Of a stretch of DNA of 64,000 bases, positions 18,699-27,613 are shown piece by piece. Positions within the stretch are counted from its first letter, which is position 1; the number at the start of each line of letters is the position of its first letter. The notes under the pieces are model-generated. The model searched no databases and was not told the DNA's origin. It was given only the letters and a program-made list of their open reading frames with translations. Source of the stretch: an uncultured Roseivirga sp. (GTDB lineage: Bacteria; Bacteroidota; Bacteroidia; Cytophagales; Cyclobacteriaceae); NCBI GenBank assembly GCA_947493005.1, contig CANLOY010000002.1, positions 587,810 through 651,809 of the forward strand, read 5' to 3'. The translations under genes were made by a program, and so were the position numbers.

Positions 18699-18809
18699 AC
18701 TAGTTTCAAACCAGTTTCATATTCCTTACGAATCCAGAGACAATTTCCACATTGACTCTTCGAAGAATAATGTTCAAATTGAATGAAAGAGAACTGTTAA
18801 TAAACGGCA

Positions 18810-19358
18810 ATGGATTCGTCAAAAGTAACGATACATATGGTTTCCAGCCTTGATGGCTTTGTTGCCCAAAAAAATGGAGATGTTTCCTGGCTTCAATCGA
18901 CCGATACTTACGAAAAAGGTATTAGCCTAAGTGATGAGGACATTACCAAGTTCCTTGAAAAGATTGACTGCTATGTTATGGGTTCCAAAACCTATGAACA
19001 TGCTTTGGAGTTAGGCTGGCCTTATGGAAATACTCCGGTGATTGTATTGACTAGCCGAGCACTCATTTCAGACAAACCTAATGTGCAGTTTTACTCAGGG
19101 GGTTTATTGGACTTAACAAACAATCATTTGAAACCAAAATACAATCGTATATGGGTTGCAGGAGGTCCCGAAACTGTCAAAGCATTTATGCGCTCAAACC
19201 TGGTGAATGAAATCATATTATCTATTATGCCTGTAGTACTTGGTGATGGGCAACTTTTCTTTGACTATGTAGGTGAAGAACAAAAACTCCACCTGGAAGA
19301 TGTAACGGCTTATTCTGATGGAATGGTGGAATTGACATATGCTGTCAATATCGATTAG
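18810..19358 (+). CDS. Dihydrofolate reductase-family (RibD C-terminal-like) protein
   Basis: A 182-residue soluble protein of the RibD_C/DHFR-like superfamily. The N-terminal strand VTIHMVSSLDGFVAQKNGDV carries the typical SLDGF motif. YVMGSKTYEHAL and VIVLTSRA are the nucleotide-binding strands, and IWVAGGPETVKAFM is the G-G-(G/P) NADPH loop. Such proteins in Bacteroidota are reductases of unknown substrate and are distinct from true FolA. It stands alone, convergent with the CPBP gene 18 bp away. Confidence 0.9.
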   Translation: MDSSKVTIHMVSSLDGFVAQKNGDVSWLQSTDTYEKGISLSDEDITKFLEKIDCYVMGSKTYEHALELGWPYGNTPVIVLTSRALISDKPNVQFYSGGLLDLTNNHLKPKYNRIWVAGGPETVKAFMRSNLVNEIILSIMPVVLGDGQLFFDYVGEEQKLHLEDVTAYSDGMVELTYAVNID

Positions 19359-19376
19359 CCTGTTACAAACCTTAGC

Positions 19377-20081
19377 TCAATCGAGTACTTGCAATATGGC
19401 TAGCATACCAAATAATATCACCAGCCAATGAATGATAATGTTGATGTAGAGTTTTCTTTTGACTAAAACGTAGATTCCTCCCATTACCAAACCGGTTGTA
19501 AAGAACCACCAAAACTGATCTATTGATTTCAAACCATGTTGAAAAACGAAGGGTATTGCAGCTAAAAGTATAGCCAGCCATTTATTAACTCCATGCCCCT
19601 CCAGACTATTGATGGCAAATCCCCGATAGACTATTTCTTCAGATATACCTGCAACCAATCCGGCAAAAATGAAGATGATCCTCTGCCCTGTAGTTTTGGG
19701 TGTTATATCAGAAAAATCTGAAAGTAAACTCAACTTTTCAGGTGTTAGCTCGGCAGAACTCAATGCAAACTCTATTAAACCAAAAAGAGCAAAGGCAAAG
19801 ATCAGATAGGCCGAAATAAAGTAGAGTGTTTTTCTTTTATCAAAATTATACCCTACAGCGCTCAAACTCATATTTGATGACTTCAGCATCCTTTTTACCA
19901 GAAATATTTGAATGATATACCAACAGATAATAATCACCCAAAAGACACTGAAGAAATCCAGTCCCATTGAATAGAAAACTTCTCTATTAAGAAGCAAAAG
20001 CGAAATTAAGGTTGATACTATAGGGAAGCCTATAAGGGTCAGAAGTGTGTGTTTCTTAGAAAAAACCTTCTCGTTAATCAT
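19377..20081 (-). CDS. CPBP family intramembrane metalloprotease
   Basis: A 234-residue multi-pass membrane protein. CPBP motifs are SEEIVYRGFA (about 143-152), FVFQHGLKS (about 181) and HWLVILFG near the C terminus, with the last motif lacking the usual Asp/Asn at its expected place. The substrate is unknown. It is the third of three minus-strand genes (DoxX-like, ankyrin-like, CPBP) with gaps of 44 and 47 bp, possibly one transcript. It is the second CPBP gene in the window and is not closely similar to the one at 5178. Confidence 0.9.
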   Translation of the reverse strand: MINEKVFSKKHTLLTLIGFPIVSTLISLLLLNREVFYSMGLDFFSVFWVIIICWYIIQIFLVKRMLKSSNMSLSAVGYNFDKRKTLYFISAYLIFAFALFGLIEFALSSAELTPEKLSLLSDFSDITPKTTGQRIIFIFAGLVAGISEEIVYRGFAINSLEGHGVNKWLAILLAAIPFVFQHGLKSIDQFWWFFTTGLVMGGIYVLVKRKLYINIIIHWLVILFGMLAILQVLD

Positions 20082-20128
20082 ACATTATTTACTTTAATCT
20101 TATTCGTTTTTCATAGGTTCACTGCCAG

Positions 20129-20629
20129 CTACTTAATTTTTACATGAGTCTCTTTTAGTCCCTTATCCTTTAAATAATCGTACAGGTTTGAAGCCCCACC
20201 GACCTTGGCATGATGAAGCAAGGTGAACCCATGAGCTCCCTTAGAAAAGATAAGATTAGGATAGGCCTCCAAAGTAGGCTTTACTAAGTCCATCTTGCCA
20301 AGCATTGTCAATACAAAGAGGTTTACTCTTGCTCCTTTGGATATCAAGTAATTCGCAATTTCCTTGTTTCCTAAATGTCCAGCCCCTTCTATCGCCTCTT
20401 CAAAATCAGAACCTCCCCAGTCATACCTGCTAAAAATCAAGTTTGGGTGTTCATGAAGCATTTCTTTAACCAATGGTAAATTTTTATGCCCGGCAACTAC
20501 GAATTCCTTGACCAATTTAATATCAATAGGCTCCGGATCCTGTTGCTGGTTCATGACACCTAATACTGGGGTCAGACTTGTAATTACAAGTCCTCCCACA
20601 GATTTTTTAATAAAAGAATTTCTATTCAT
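20129..20629 (-). CDS. Ankyrin-repeat-like exported protein
   Basis: A 166-residue protein. The N terminus MNRNSFIKKSVGGLVITSL resembles a Tat/Sec-type leader without the twin Arg, so export is likely but not sure. Ankyrin-like repeats follow: AVAGHKNLPLVKEMLHEHP-type helices, AGHLGNKEIANYLISKGARV (about 85-105) and LLHHAKVGGASNLYDYLKDK. Ankyrin repeats bind other proteins. It lies between CPBP and DoxX-like genes on the same strand, likely one operon facing an ECF sigma factor gene. Confidence 0.8.
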   Translation of the reverse strand: MNRNSFIKKSVGGLVITSLTPVLGVMNQQQDPEPIDIKLVKEFVVAGHKNLPLVKEMLHEHPNLIFSRYDWGGSDFEEAIEGAGHLGNKEIANYLISKGARVNLFVLTMLGKMDLVKPTLEAYPNLIFSKGAHGFTLLHHAKVGGASNLYDYLKDKGLKETHVKIK

Positions 20630-20673
20630 AGCGTTAGGGCTTTATTAAAAAAGAGTTCACTCTCCTTACATTG

Positions 20674-21057
20674 TTAATCTGCATCATGTAATTTAAACAG
20701 GCAAAATGCTCCCACAGCCATTACTAAATCTCTCACTGCTACATCTATGTAACTTCCGCTGAACACTAATTCCAGAGCAATAGCTGCCAACCAGCCCATT
20801 ACCACTAAAGCACCAACTCTTGGTTTAATAAGCACCAGCACTCCAGCAATTATTTCAATTACCCCGACTGCACTCATAAATACACCTGTTTCAAAAGGTA
20901 TCATGCCAGCAAGACCAGAGGATACGTATTGACTCCAATCGGTTAGTATATTGGTGAACTTATCAAGGCCCGCAACTATGGGTACCAATCCATAGGTATA
21001 TCTCAATAGTGTCTTTACTTGTTTAACATTTAGGTTTGTAATGTCTGCTTTTTCCAT
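20674..21057 (-). CDS. DoxX-like small membrane protein
   Basis: A 127-residue protein with about four hydrophobic segments. The LLRYTYGLVPIVAGLDKFTN start and the GVIEIIAGVLVLIKPRVGAL middle are typical of DoxX-like membrane proteins. The function is not established; related proteins take part in quinone or thiosulfate redox reactions in some organisms. It is the first gene of the minus-strand trio and is divergent from the ECF sigma gene, 105 bp apart, so it may belong to that sigma factor's regulon. Confidence 0.82.
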   Translation of the reverse strand: MEKADITNLNVKQVKTLLRYTYGLVPIVAGLDKFTNILTDWSQYVSSGLAGMIPFETGVFMSAVGVIEIIAGVLVLIKPRVGALVVMGWLAAIALELVFSGSYIDVAVRDLVMAVGAFCLFKLHDAD

Positions 21058-21162
21058 TTTTAAATAGTTTGGGCTTTAGATGAGTTTTTTTGAAAAAGGT
21101 TACAAAGGCTGTAACTTTTTTAACCGAAAGGCATCTAACATGCTCATTTACTTATGTAATTA

Positions 21163-21849
21163 ATGGAAGCATTCTATGACAAACCGCTAAATGAAGAGCA
21201 CCTGATTAATCGAATCAATTCAGGTGAAAAGGAGTTATACGAGATATTGGTCAGAAGAAATAATCAGAAGCTTTATAGAGTAATCAGAAGCTATATTAAG
21301 GAGACCACCGAGATAGAGGACATTATGCAAAACACTTACTTGAAAGCATATGAAAAGCTATCTCAGTTTAAAAATACTTCTAAATTCTCGACATGGTTAA
21401 TCAGAATAGGAATAAACGAGGCTCTTGCGCGACTACGTGAAAAGGCTAAGGTTAATCATGTCAATCAATACGAAGATCAGCATCACGCGAATTCAATTCT
21501 GGAGATTTCTGGAGACAGCCAACTCAACCCCGAAACCAAAATCATTGGAGATGAAGCCAAAAGGCTATTAGAGCACATCCTTGACTCCTTAAGCCCCGAT
21601 TACAAAGTAATTTATGTAATGAAAGAAATAGAAGGGTTGTCCATTCAAAATATTTCTGAAATTCTGGATTTATCTAAGTCAAACGTAAAAGTAAGGCTAC
21701 ACAGGGCGAAAATTACAATGAGAGCTAAGCTTAAGCTTATAACTAAGCAACAGGAACTCTTTGAATTTGGCAATAGTAGATGTGATGCGATTACCGCTTT
21801 GGTAATGAAAGTTTGTTTGTCTAAAAATCAAGGAGATCAATCGACATAA
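21163..21849 (+). CDS. ECF RNA polymerase sigma factor
   Basis: A 228-residue sigma-70 family ECF factor. Region 2 is at about 20-90 (IEDIMQNTYLKAYEKLSQF, KFSTWLIRIGINEALARLR). Region 4 is at about 135-190 (SPDYKVIYVMKEIEGLSIQNISEILDLS, then VKVRLHRAK). The C-terminal tail has two Cys (SRCDAITALVMKVC) but no clear domain. No anti-sigma gene follows; the divergent DoxX/ankyrin/CPBP genes are the nearest candidate targets. It belongs to another ECF type than the sigma gene at 3139. Confidence 0.92.
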   Translation: MEAFYDKPLNEEHLINRINSGEKELYEILVRRNNQKLYRVIRSYIKETTEIEDIMQNTYLKAYEKLSQFKNTSKFSTWLIRIGINEALARLREKAKVNHVNQYEDQHHANSILEISGDSQLNPETKIIGDEAKRLLEHILDSLSPDYKVIYVMKEIEGLSIQNISEILDLSKSNVKVRLHRAKITMRAKLKLITKQQELFEFGNSRCDAITALVMKVCLSKNQGDQST

Positions 21850-21925
21850 AAGTATCTGGCGGTTACCGTCTATTGTTGATTAAATTTAATAAACCAATGA
21901 GAAAGGTTGGCCGTTGATACTTGGT

Positions 21926-22672
21926 ATGACAAATCACGACTACGAGCAAATGAAAACGGTGGGGATTGCAGCCCATAGCTATGAAGGTGGCACACTCTCT
22001 TTTCTTACTGCTTGCCGAAAAGGAGCTGCTATGCTCGGTCCTCATATGCATCCAAACATTGTCGTCAGTGCTATTCCAATGGGTTTAAGCATGGATGGAT
22101 GGGAAAATGATCATCTTGAAGAAGTTATCAAGCATCACGAAAATGGAATTGAACAAGTCCGAAAAGCTGGTGCTGACTTTTTCATTTGCCCCGATAACAC
22201 TTCACATATTGTTTTGAATAAAATAATTGATCATCAGAAAATTCCAGGGTTAAGTATCGCACAAGTTGTTTGTCATGAGATTCAGAAAAACGGATGGAAA
22301 AAGGTTGGACTTTTAGGAACCAAATGGACAATGACCGGACCGGTTTATCCAAAAGAGTTTGAGTCTTGTGGGTTGGAAAAGCTAATTCCTAATGAAGACA
22401 CAAGGATGAAAATCAATGAGGCTATTTTTGAAGAACTTTGTCAAAGTACTTTTAAGGAAGAAACCATTCAAGTATTCGTAGATGCTATAAAAGACCTCAA
22501 AGAACAAGGCGCAGAATGTGTAGTGCTTGGATGTACAGAAATTCCTTTAATAATTAATCAAGAAAACTCAGCCCTGCCAATTCTCGACTCAACAAGGCTA
22601 CAAGCAGAATACGCAGTACAATTAGCATTATCTGGCAGAGAATTGCCCAAGGCTGGTTGGGTTAAACCTTAA
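21926..22672 (+). CDS. Aspartate/glutamate racemase family protein
   Basis: A 248-residue Asp/Glu/hydantoin racemase-like enzyme interconverting amino-acid stereoisomers without cofactor. The two catalytic Cys-containing segments are at about residue 85 (ADFFICPDNTSHI) and near 200 (CVVLGCTEIPL). The fold starts with KTVGIAAHSYEGG. The ATG at 21926 was used; the ATG at 21950 fits the family start equally well, and a TTG at 21914 is unlikely. The true substrate is unknown. It is not clearly in an operon; hairpins follow downstream. Confidence 0.9.
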   Translation: MTNHDYEQMKTVGIAAHSYEGGTLSFLTACRKGAAMLGPHMHPNIVVSAIPMGLSMDGWENDHLEEVIKHHENGIEQVRKAGADFFICPDNTSHIVLNKIIDHQKIPGLSIAQVVCHEIQKNGWKKVGLLGTKWTMTGPVYPKEFESCGLEKLIPNEDTRMKINEAIFEELCQSTFKEETIQVFVDAIKDLKEQGAECVVLGCTEIPLIINQENSALPILDSTRLQAEYAVQLALSGRELPKAGWVKP

Positions 22673-22704
22673 TCTTCTGGAGACTTATCTCTCCATTCTG
22701 ACTA

Positions 22705-22818
22705 GCTAGCTATTCTAAGAGAAGCTAGCCACAGCCATATGCCGTGACTAGCTGACTCAACCACAAGGTTTGGGTATAGTATGCTATTCACTTGACACTT
22801 GAAAAGCATAACCCAAAC
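22705..22818 (+). repeat. Hairpins downstream of the racemase gene
   Basis: GCTAGCT/AGCTAGC (22705-22711 with 22723-22729) is a 7-bp hairpin. GTTTGGGT...TATGCT pairs with AGCATA...ACCCAAAC (22768-22785 with 22805-22818), a 14-bp stem with a 4-base bulge. No T-run follows. They may end the racemase transcript or be part of a structured RNA. Confidence 0.4.
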
Positions 22819-22886
22819 AGATTTTAATGTAGAATATGCATTGGCAGACATTGTATATCTGATTATTTCAAAGTACTTGCAGATGT

Positions 22887-23030
22887 TTATTGCGCACCAA
22901 TTGAAGCAACCATAGGAGGTTCAGAGAAGTCTCCTCTCTTTTCTTTATATAAGGCACTGCCATCGCAAACAATCAAATAGCTTCTGTATTCTTCAAAACC
23001 CAAGTCATATTCTAGCTTTAATATTTTCAT
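22887..23030 (-). CDS. Small conserved-looking protein, 47 aa
   Basis: A short open frame on the minus strand starts MKILKLEYDLGFEEYRSYLI and ends SEPPMVASIGAQ-stop. Composition is protein-like, with good codon use, a mixed alpha/beta pattern and no low complexity. The ATG sits after an AT-rich stretch, as Bacteroidota starts do. No family is recognised. It lies downstream of the two-component genes on the same strand, beyond their terminator, so it should have its own promoter. The rest of the 22830-23200 gap shows nothing. Confidence 0.45.
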   Translation of the reverse strand: MKILKLEYDLGFEEYRSYLIVCDGSALYKEKRGDFSEPPMVASIGAQ

Positions 23031-23214
23031 ATTTGCTTTCGTTCTTATTATTTATCACGCAAAAGTTCCATTTACTTTAGAGGGCTCTGCTCCACTGTTT
23101 TCAAAAGTTTTTGTTAAATCAAATTTGAAGCTTATTTCACTTTTGAGTTAGAGGCAAATCCCCCTAAAAAAAGAACAGGTGATTTACCCTATATTCACCT
23201 AATAAGTGGAAAAT

Positions 23215-23242
23215 AAAAAAGGCTGCAATTTCCGTTGCAGCC
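23215..23242 (-). terminator. Terminator of the two-component operon
   Basis: Read on the minus strand, GGCTGCAA and its complement (23221-23228 with 23235-23242) form an 8-bp stem with a 6-base loop, followed by a run of T (the A-run at 23215-23220 on the plus strand). It lies 34 bp after the response-regulator stop. Confidence 0.8.
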
Positions 23243-23275
23243 TACATATAATTGCCCTGATTCTTCAGGCCAAAT

Positions 23276-23929
23276 CTAATCCTTTAGAAAACCTTCTCGA
23301 ACTGCTTTCATCAATAGCTTTGCGGTATTATTCACTCCAAATTTTGCCAGCAGGTTGGTTCTATGACCATCTACTGTTCGAGCACTAATAAACAACCTGT
23401 CTCCTATTTCTTTATTGGAAAGCCCTTCAGCAATAAGTTCCAGCACTTGTTGTTCGCGTTTACTCAATATGACTTCCTGACCAATTTTTGGTGGATGTTT
23501 TACTTTCTTCATTAGACCTGAACGCATTGCATCGGATACTCTATCGGTATAATAGACACCTTTCTCCTGGACTGTCTTAATCGCTTCTTCTAATTGTTGA
23601 GACCCACAGTCTTTCAAAAGGTATCCATTGGCTCCTATTTCCATTAAGTAGGAGATCATACGATCCTCTTTATGCATAGTCAACACCAATATTTTCACAT
23701 CAAACTTTTGTTTCCGGATCTGTTCGAAAAGCTCCATACCAGACATATCTGGCATATCCAAATCAAGGAGTAATACGTCTGGGATTGTAGTGGGAATTAA
23801 ATCGAGCATTTTACTACCACGATCTGCTTCTGCGACCAATTCTATACCAGGCATACTGCTTAAAATAAGCCTTATTCCTTCTCTGAAAAGTGCGTGATCA
23901 TCAACAAGGGCTACTTTAATCTTTGTCAT
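23276..23929 (-). CDS. LuxR/NarL-type response regulator
   Basis: A 217-residue regulator. The receiver domain (about 1-120) has the acidic pair DDH, phospho-Asp in LLLDLDMPDM, Thr in VLTMHK and Lys in LLKD. The C-terminal LuxR HTH (about 145-210) reads LSKREQQVLELIAEGLSNKE and ISARTVDGHRTNLLAKFGV. It overlaps the upstream histidine kinase gene by 14 bp, so the two are cotranscribed and form one two-component system. Likely targets are the operon itself or the neighbouring 25-29 kb genes (inference). Confidence 0.95.
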   Translation of the reverse strand: MTKIKVALVDDHALFREGIRLILSSMPGIELVAEADRGSKMLDLIPTTIPDVLLLDLDMPDMSGMELFEQIRKQKFDVKILVLTMHKEDRMISYLMEIGANGYLLKDCGSQQLEEAIKTVQEKGVYYTDRVSDAMRSGLMKKVKHPPKIGQEVILSKREQQVLELIAEGLSNKEIGDRLFISARTVDGHRTNLLAKFGVNNTAKLLMKAVREGFLKD

Positions 23930-24701
23930 TTCTAATCGATATAGTAATTCTCATACCTTTTACAACAGTCGTATCTATTTGAAAAAAACCGTCCATAGCT
24001 TTCACTCTACTTTCAAGATTCTTTAGTCCTAACCCTCCTTTCAAAGGGTATTCGGGCAATCCCTTTCCGTCATCGCTATATGATAGAAAAAAACCCTCCT
24101 CAACTGACTTCATACTCAATTGAACATTAGAAGCTTCGGCATGTCTCAATGTATTGGTCAAAAGTTCTTGCACAATACGATAAATCATTACTTCCTCGCT
24201 TTCCTGGCGATTCAAATCATACTCCGATTCAAAATAGATGCTAATTTCTCCTGTATCTGAAACTACATTTACTAAATCAGATAGCGCTTCTGAAAGCCCA
24301 AGACTCTCCAAAACGACAGGTCTCAGATTGGATGAAATCTCCCTCACAGCATCAATGGTCTGTCCTAGAAGGGTGTCAATCCTTTCAACTGTAGCACCTG
24401 AATTGTCCACTTTGTTTTCCTGAAGGTGCCTGAAAAACAGTCTCGTACTGGTAAGCATTACACCAACACCATCATGCAAATCATGAGCAATCCGTTTTCT
24501 TTCAAGCTCCTGGCTTTCAATGGTTGCCTTTAGCAAATCCTGTTGATGTTTTGCTTCGGCATCTTTCAGAACCTGCTCTTGTTTCAATAGTTTGCGTTGA
24601 TATATTACAACAAAGAGAATAATAATAAGAGCAAGGATGAACATGCCTATCATCCCAGTCTTGAGTGCATTTATTCCATCTTCTATTCGGGCTTCATCCA
24701 T
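23916..24701 (-). CDS. Sensor histidine kinase, HisKA_3 type
   Basis: A 261-residue kinase with one N-terminal membrane segment (about 14-32), a short coiled coil, and the HisKA_3 dimerisation box KRIAHDLHDGVGVML (phospho-His, about 70-85). A HATPase_c domain follows: ELLTNTLRHAEASN (N-box), DDGKGLP (G1) and GGLGLKNLESR (G2). There is no sizeable periplasmic sensor domain, so the signal may come through another protein. The gene upstream encodes a membrane protein whose end overlaps this start by 19 bp, a good candidate for that partner. Confidence 0.94.
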   Translation of the reverse strand: MDEARIEDGINALKTGMIGMFILALIIILFVVIYQRKLLKQEQVLKDAEAKHQQDLLKATIESQELERKRIAHDLHDGVGVMLTSTRLFFRHLQENKVDNSGATVERIDTLLGQTIDAVREISSNLRPVVLESLGLSEALSDLVNVVSDTGEISIYFESEYDLNRQESEEVMIYRIVQELLTNTLRHAEASNVQLSMKSVEEGFFLSYSDDGKGLPEYPLKGGLGLKNLESRVKAMDGFFQIDTTVVKGMRITISIRNDKD

Positions 24702-25330
24702 AAAGCGATGGTAAAAGTCAGATAATGAATAACGTTAAAAAATATATGGAGCATCCACACATCAATAGAATGCTCCACAGAAACCGGCATTAACCAATCT
24801 GCAAAATTGAATAGGATAAAGCTACTTGAAAAATAAGTTAACACCCCAATATTTACCCAGAAGAGGGCACTCTTCTGGATTTTTTTATACCTCATATCAT
24901 TGAGGATTTTGAAAAACAACGCTACTGATGAGATTATTAGTAACACACTTGTTACGGTAGTAACATTAGTATTGGCTGTAGTCAATGGCTGCCAGAATAT
25001 GATATTAGCTATTCCAAACAAACCTACTATCACAATACTTGATCTAAATGTTCTGGCGCACATATCATCAAGAAAGCCTTTTGCAAAAACCATTGCCAAA
25101 ATTGAATACTCAATCAAAGCATAGATATGAAACACAGGAAATGTGTTCCCACTGTTTTTCCAAATAATTCTAGATATCATCTCGCTTAGCAAGGCAACAA
25201 AAACTAAAAGCAAAATCCATTTTTGAACCAAGCCTAGTTTTTTTAACCTTACAATACCCAGCAGTATAGCTAACCCCATCAACCCCATTGGAAGCAGGTT
25301 CCAGTACTCTAACAACTTTTGACTAGTCAC
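24683..25330 (-). CDS. Multi-pass membrane protein in two-component operon
   Basis: A 215-residue protein with about seven hydrophobic segments and very few polar loops, ending in a short basic tail. No family is recognised with confidence; it resembles small 7TM sensor-like proteins of Bacteroidota. Its 3' end overlaps the kinase start by 19 bp, and the next gene upstream is 14 bp away. Translational coupling with a kinase lacking its own sensor suggests it is the signal-receiving part of the system (inference). Confidence 0.8.
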   Translation of the reverse strand: MTSQKLLEYWNLLPMGLMGLAILLGIVRLKKLGLVQKWILLLVFVALLSEMISRIIWKNSGNTFPVFHIYALIEYSILAMVFAKGFLDDMCARTFRSSIVIVGLFGIANIIFWQPLTTANTNVTTVTSVLLIISSVALFFKILNDMRYKKIQKSALFWVNIGVLTYFSSSFILFNFADWLMPVSVEHSIDVWMLHIFFNVIHYLTFTIALWMKPE

Positions 25331-25344
25331 AGAATCTAAACTTA

Positions 25345-26205
25345 TTAAATCTCACTTGGATCATCCGGATCCGGTGGACAAGTTGAAGGACATGGGTGTA
25401 GATACTCAAAGTATAAAGAACCAGAACCATCCTCTTCTATAACCTTGGCTGGTAAAGATTCTTTAGACTGCAATGGCTGACTTAATTGAAAATCTGTTAA
25501 TACCGAATCGATGGCTCTTAAATCATTCACTTTTAATTCTACAACGGGAGAAAATGTAAATTCACCCCGCATATCTGCTTTGTTCATATCTGTTCCCAAA
25601 TGGAAAGCTATATAACGAAGAAGGCCTTCTTCTACAGCCATTTTAATAGCTCTAAATAGAATTGAGTTATGGTTTTTACTCATGTAAAACCCTCGAAGCC
25701 TTTCTAATCTCGGAGCTTCATATTGTTGTTTATCCATACGAGCCAGAAACACATCATCAATAGAAGCGGGATCGAGTAAAAGCCAATTTCTGGAAATAGA
25801 CTGTACAAAAGGCAATGGCACCGGAGAAGCTCCAAAATTCTTTTCGTTGGCATATTGACCAGCTTCTCCGTCTTGTGGTCCAGGAACGTCCTCAGAAAAA
25901 CTCAAGTAAACATCTTGTTTTGTAAGATGTAGAAGTGGTTGAAAGGAGAGAAACTCCTGACTTGTACCGACAGATAATGCCATAAACAGCATCAAAGGTT
26001 CTTCCTCATCACCTCCGACATCCATTAAAATTTTTAAATCTTTCGGATTCAAGTAGAGCTTTTTCACCCTCGAAATAATTGACGTTGGTTCTTTGGTTCC
26101 CAAACCTGTAATTCCATGAAAGTGATTCGCTAAGCCCATACTTTCACAGGTTGCCCAATAAGATACCATTTCCAGGGCTCTTTCTTTCTTAGTAGTGTGT
26201 GACAT
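25345..26205 (-). CDS. Unrecognised 286-residue soluble protein
   Basis: A protein without signal peptide or membrane segment and matching no family I know. The N-terminal part is helical (KERALEMVSYWATCESMGLA). The middle contains VKKLYLNPKDLKILMDVGGDEEE and an LLHLTKQDVYLSFSED segment, and the C terminus ends in the Cys/Pro/Asp-rich tail CPSTCPPDPDDPSEI. It is 14 bp upstream of the membrane-protein gene, so it heads the two-component operon. Together with the two small soluble proteins and the decarboxylase nearby it may form one functional group. Confidence 0.75.
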   Translation of the reverse strand: MSHTTKKERALEMVSYWATCESMGLANHFHGITGLGTKEPTSIISRVKKLYLNPKDLKILMDVGGDEEEPLMLFMALSVGTSQEFLSFQPLLHLTKQDVYLSFSEDVPGPQDGEAGQYANEKNFGASPVPLPFVQSISRNWLLLDPASIDDVFLARMDKQQYEAPRLERLRGFYMSKNHNSILFRAIKMAVEEGLLRYIAFHLGTDMNKADMRGEFTFSPVVELKVNDLRAIDSVLTDFQLSQPLQSKESLPAKVIEEDGSGSLYFEYLHPCPSTCPPDPDDPSEI

Positions 26206-26387
26206 TTCTTTAAAATTTGTGTATTAGAAACAATTTGACAAGTGTTTTCATAATTAAAAACACCTTAGGATTCATATTCCTCGCAAGTAAAAAAACATCT
26301 TTTGAAATGAGACCATTATTGTCCAGATCGGGGTATTTACCCTATACAAACAAGCGTTATACACTACACTCTTTCTTCATGAATTAA

Positions 26388-26421
26388 ACAAAAAAAGGTT
26401 GCAGCAACTACTGCAACCTTT
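26388..26421 (-). terminator. Terminator after the 26.4-kb gene
   Basis: AAAGGTTGCAG (26394-26404) and CTGCAACCTTT (26411-26421) form a perfect 11-bp stem with a 6-base loop, followed on the minus strand by a T-run. It ends the transcript of the small gene at 26447. Confidence 0.85.
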
Positions 26422-26446
26422 CAAGACTATTATCTCAACCTAAATA

Positions 26447-26833
26447 TTAGCTTGCCACCAGAGTTTCAACTACTGAGAACTCCCCTGCCATCATACCCTG
26501 ATTAAAACCAATTGGTTTTGTTTGTGCTCCGGCAATGTTTTCTCCAGTAAAGAGTACTCCGTTTATTGTAAAAGGGTCATTTGTATAATAAAGTACACAT
26601 ACGTAATCCTTACCATTTTCTCCTTTCAAAGCATACATGCCTCCAGGGTTAACAGCTGTAAGCAGATTTGCGGTAGCAGTAAACTGAACTAACCCTTTGC
26701 TTGATTGTGCATACTTCCATTGATTGTTTTCCTCTGGGATTACATTCCCGTTTACAGTAAGTCCTGTCCATTCGTATTGGTCTAATGCAATATTGAAAAG
26801 ACCATTTTCTACAGTTATTCCTATAGATGCCAT
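26447..26833 (-). CDS. Unrecognised small beta-rich protein, 128 aa
   Basis: The start at 26833 was chosen over a longer frame (to 26962). It gives MASIGITVENGLFNIALDQY and has the same AT-rich 'acaattATGGCA' leader as the gene at 29183. No signal peptide is seen. Alternating hydrophobic residues suggest a beta-sandwich, with WTGLTVNGNVIPEE, QFTATANLL and YVCVLYYTNDPFTI strands. No family is recognised. It has its own terminator, so it is monocistronic, and it is divergent from the DUF1348 gene with a nested inverted repeat between them. It shares its layout with the 29183 gene, perhaps as a distant relative. Confidence 0.75.
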   Translation of the reverse strand: MASIGITVENGLFNIALDQYEWTGLTVNGNVIPEENNQWKYAQSSKGLVQFTATANLLTAVNPGGMYALKGENGKDYVCVLYYTNDPFTINGVLFTGENIAGAQTKPIGFNQGMMAGEFSVVETLVAS

Positions 26834-26968
26834 AATTGTATTTATTGTTGTGTGTTTACCTACTCTAAATGCTTTTCGGTGTCCGCATCTGCTTGTCCTT
26901 ACAGAAAAGGGATTTTGAATGGTTGTCTCCAATGCAAAAGCTTTTGATGAATCTAAGTTCATAAAGTA

Positions 26969-27023
26969 AGCAGAAAACTAGCTCAGCAATGTGAGCGATA
27001 TTCCCATATAGATATTTTCTGCT
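26969..27023. promoter_or_regulatory. Nested inverted repeats in a divergent region
   Basis: AGCAGAAAA (26969-26977) and TTTTCTGCT (27015-27023) are perfect 9-bp arms. Inside them GCTCA/TGAGC (26981-26985 with 26992-26996) forms a second small hairpin. The region lies between the divergent 26.8-kb gene and the DUF1348 gene and is a candidate shared operator. Confidence 0.4.
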
Positions 27024-27151
27024 ACACCTAAGAGTAATTGTTTTGGTCTCCTGACCGTCAGTTGATTCATGTAATTCAGCAGAAATATGAACTATATCGC
27101 ATCAGGAATTTGTTCACTTTCACAAATAAGTTTATACAAATTCAGAAGATC

Positions 27152-27562
27152 ATGGAGCAAAAACATCCACTTCCACCATTTACTCTAGAAACCGCAAAGC
27201 AAAAAATACAAGCCGCAGAAGATGCTTGGAATAGTAAAGACCCAGTGAAGGTATCAAAGGCATACACTTTGGATACTGAATGGAGAAACAGATCTGAATT
27301 CATCAATGGTCGTGATGAGGTTGTCTCCTTTCTTAAAAACAAATGGGACAATGAACTTGATTATAAATTAAAAAAAGAGCTTTGGACTTTCCAGGATAAT
27401 AGAATAGCTGTTCGGTTCGAGTATGAATACCATAATAAAGAAGGGCAGTGGTTCAGAGCCTACGGCAATGAGAACTGGGAGTTTGATGAGAATGGACTGA
27501 TGAAAAAAAGATATGCGAGCATCAATGATTTGCCTATATCTGAAGAAGACCGAAGGCTTTAA
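27152..27562 (+). CDS. DUF1348 / NTF2-like protein
   Basis: A 136-residue soluble protein of the DUF1348 family (SnoaL/NTF2-like cone fold). The typical start [20 protein letters not shown] leads into [13 protein letters not shown], followed by a [14 protein letters not shown] segment and FEYEYHN. The ATG at 27152 fits the family start; the longer frame from 27038 does not. The biochemical role is unknown. It lies between the 26.8-kb gene and the convergent decarboxylase and shares a hairpin terminator with the latter. Confidence 0.9.
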   Translation: MEQKHPLPPFTLETAKQKIQAAEDAWNSKDPVKVSKAYTLDTEWRNRSEFINGRDEVVSFLKNKWDNELDYKLKKELWTFQDNRIAVRFEYEYHNKEGQWFRAYGNENWEFDENGLMKKRYASINDLPISEEDRRL

Positions 27563-27568
27563 AATAAT

Positions 27569-27610
27569 GAGGCAGCAACTCACCATGTTGCCGCCTCACC
27601 CCCATTTTTT
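27569..27610. terminator. Terminator between convergent genes
   Basis: GAGGCAGCAAC (27569-27579) and GTTGCCGCCTC (27587-27597) pair with one internal mismatch, with a T-run at 27605-27610. It ends the DUF1348 gene and faces the stop of the decarboxylase-like gene at 27614. Confidence 0.65.
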
Positions 27611-27613
27611 AGG

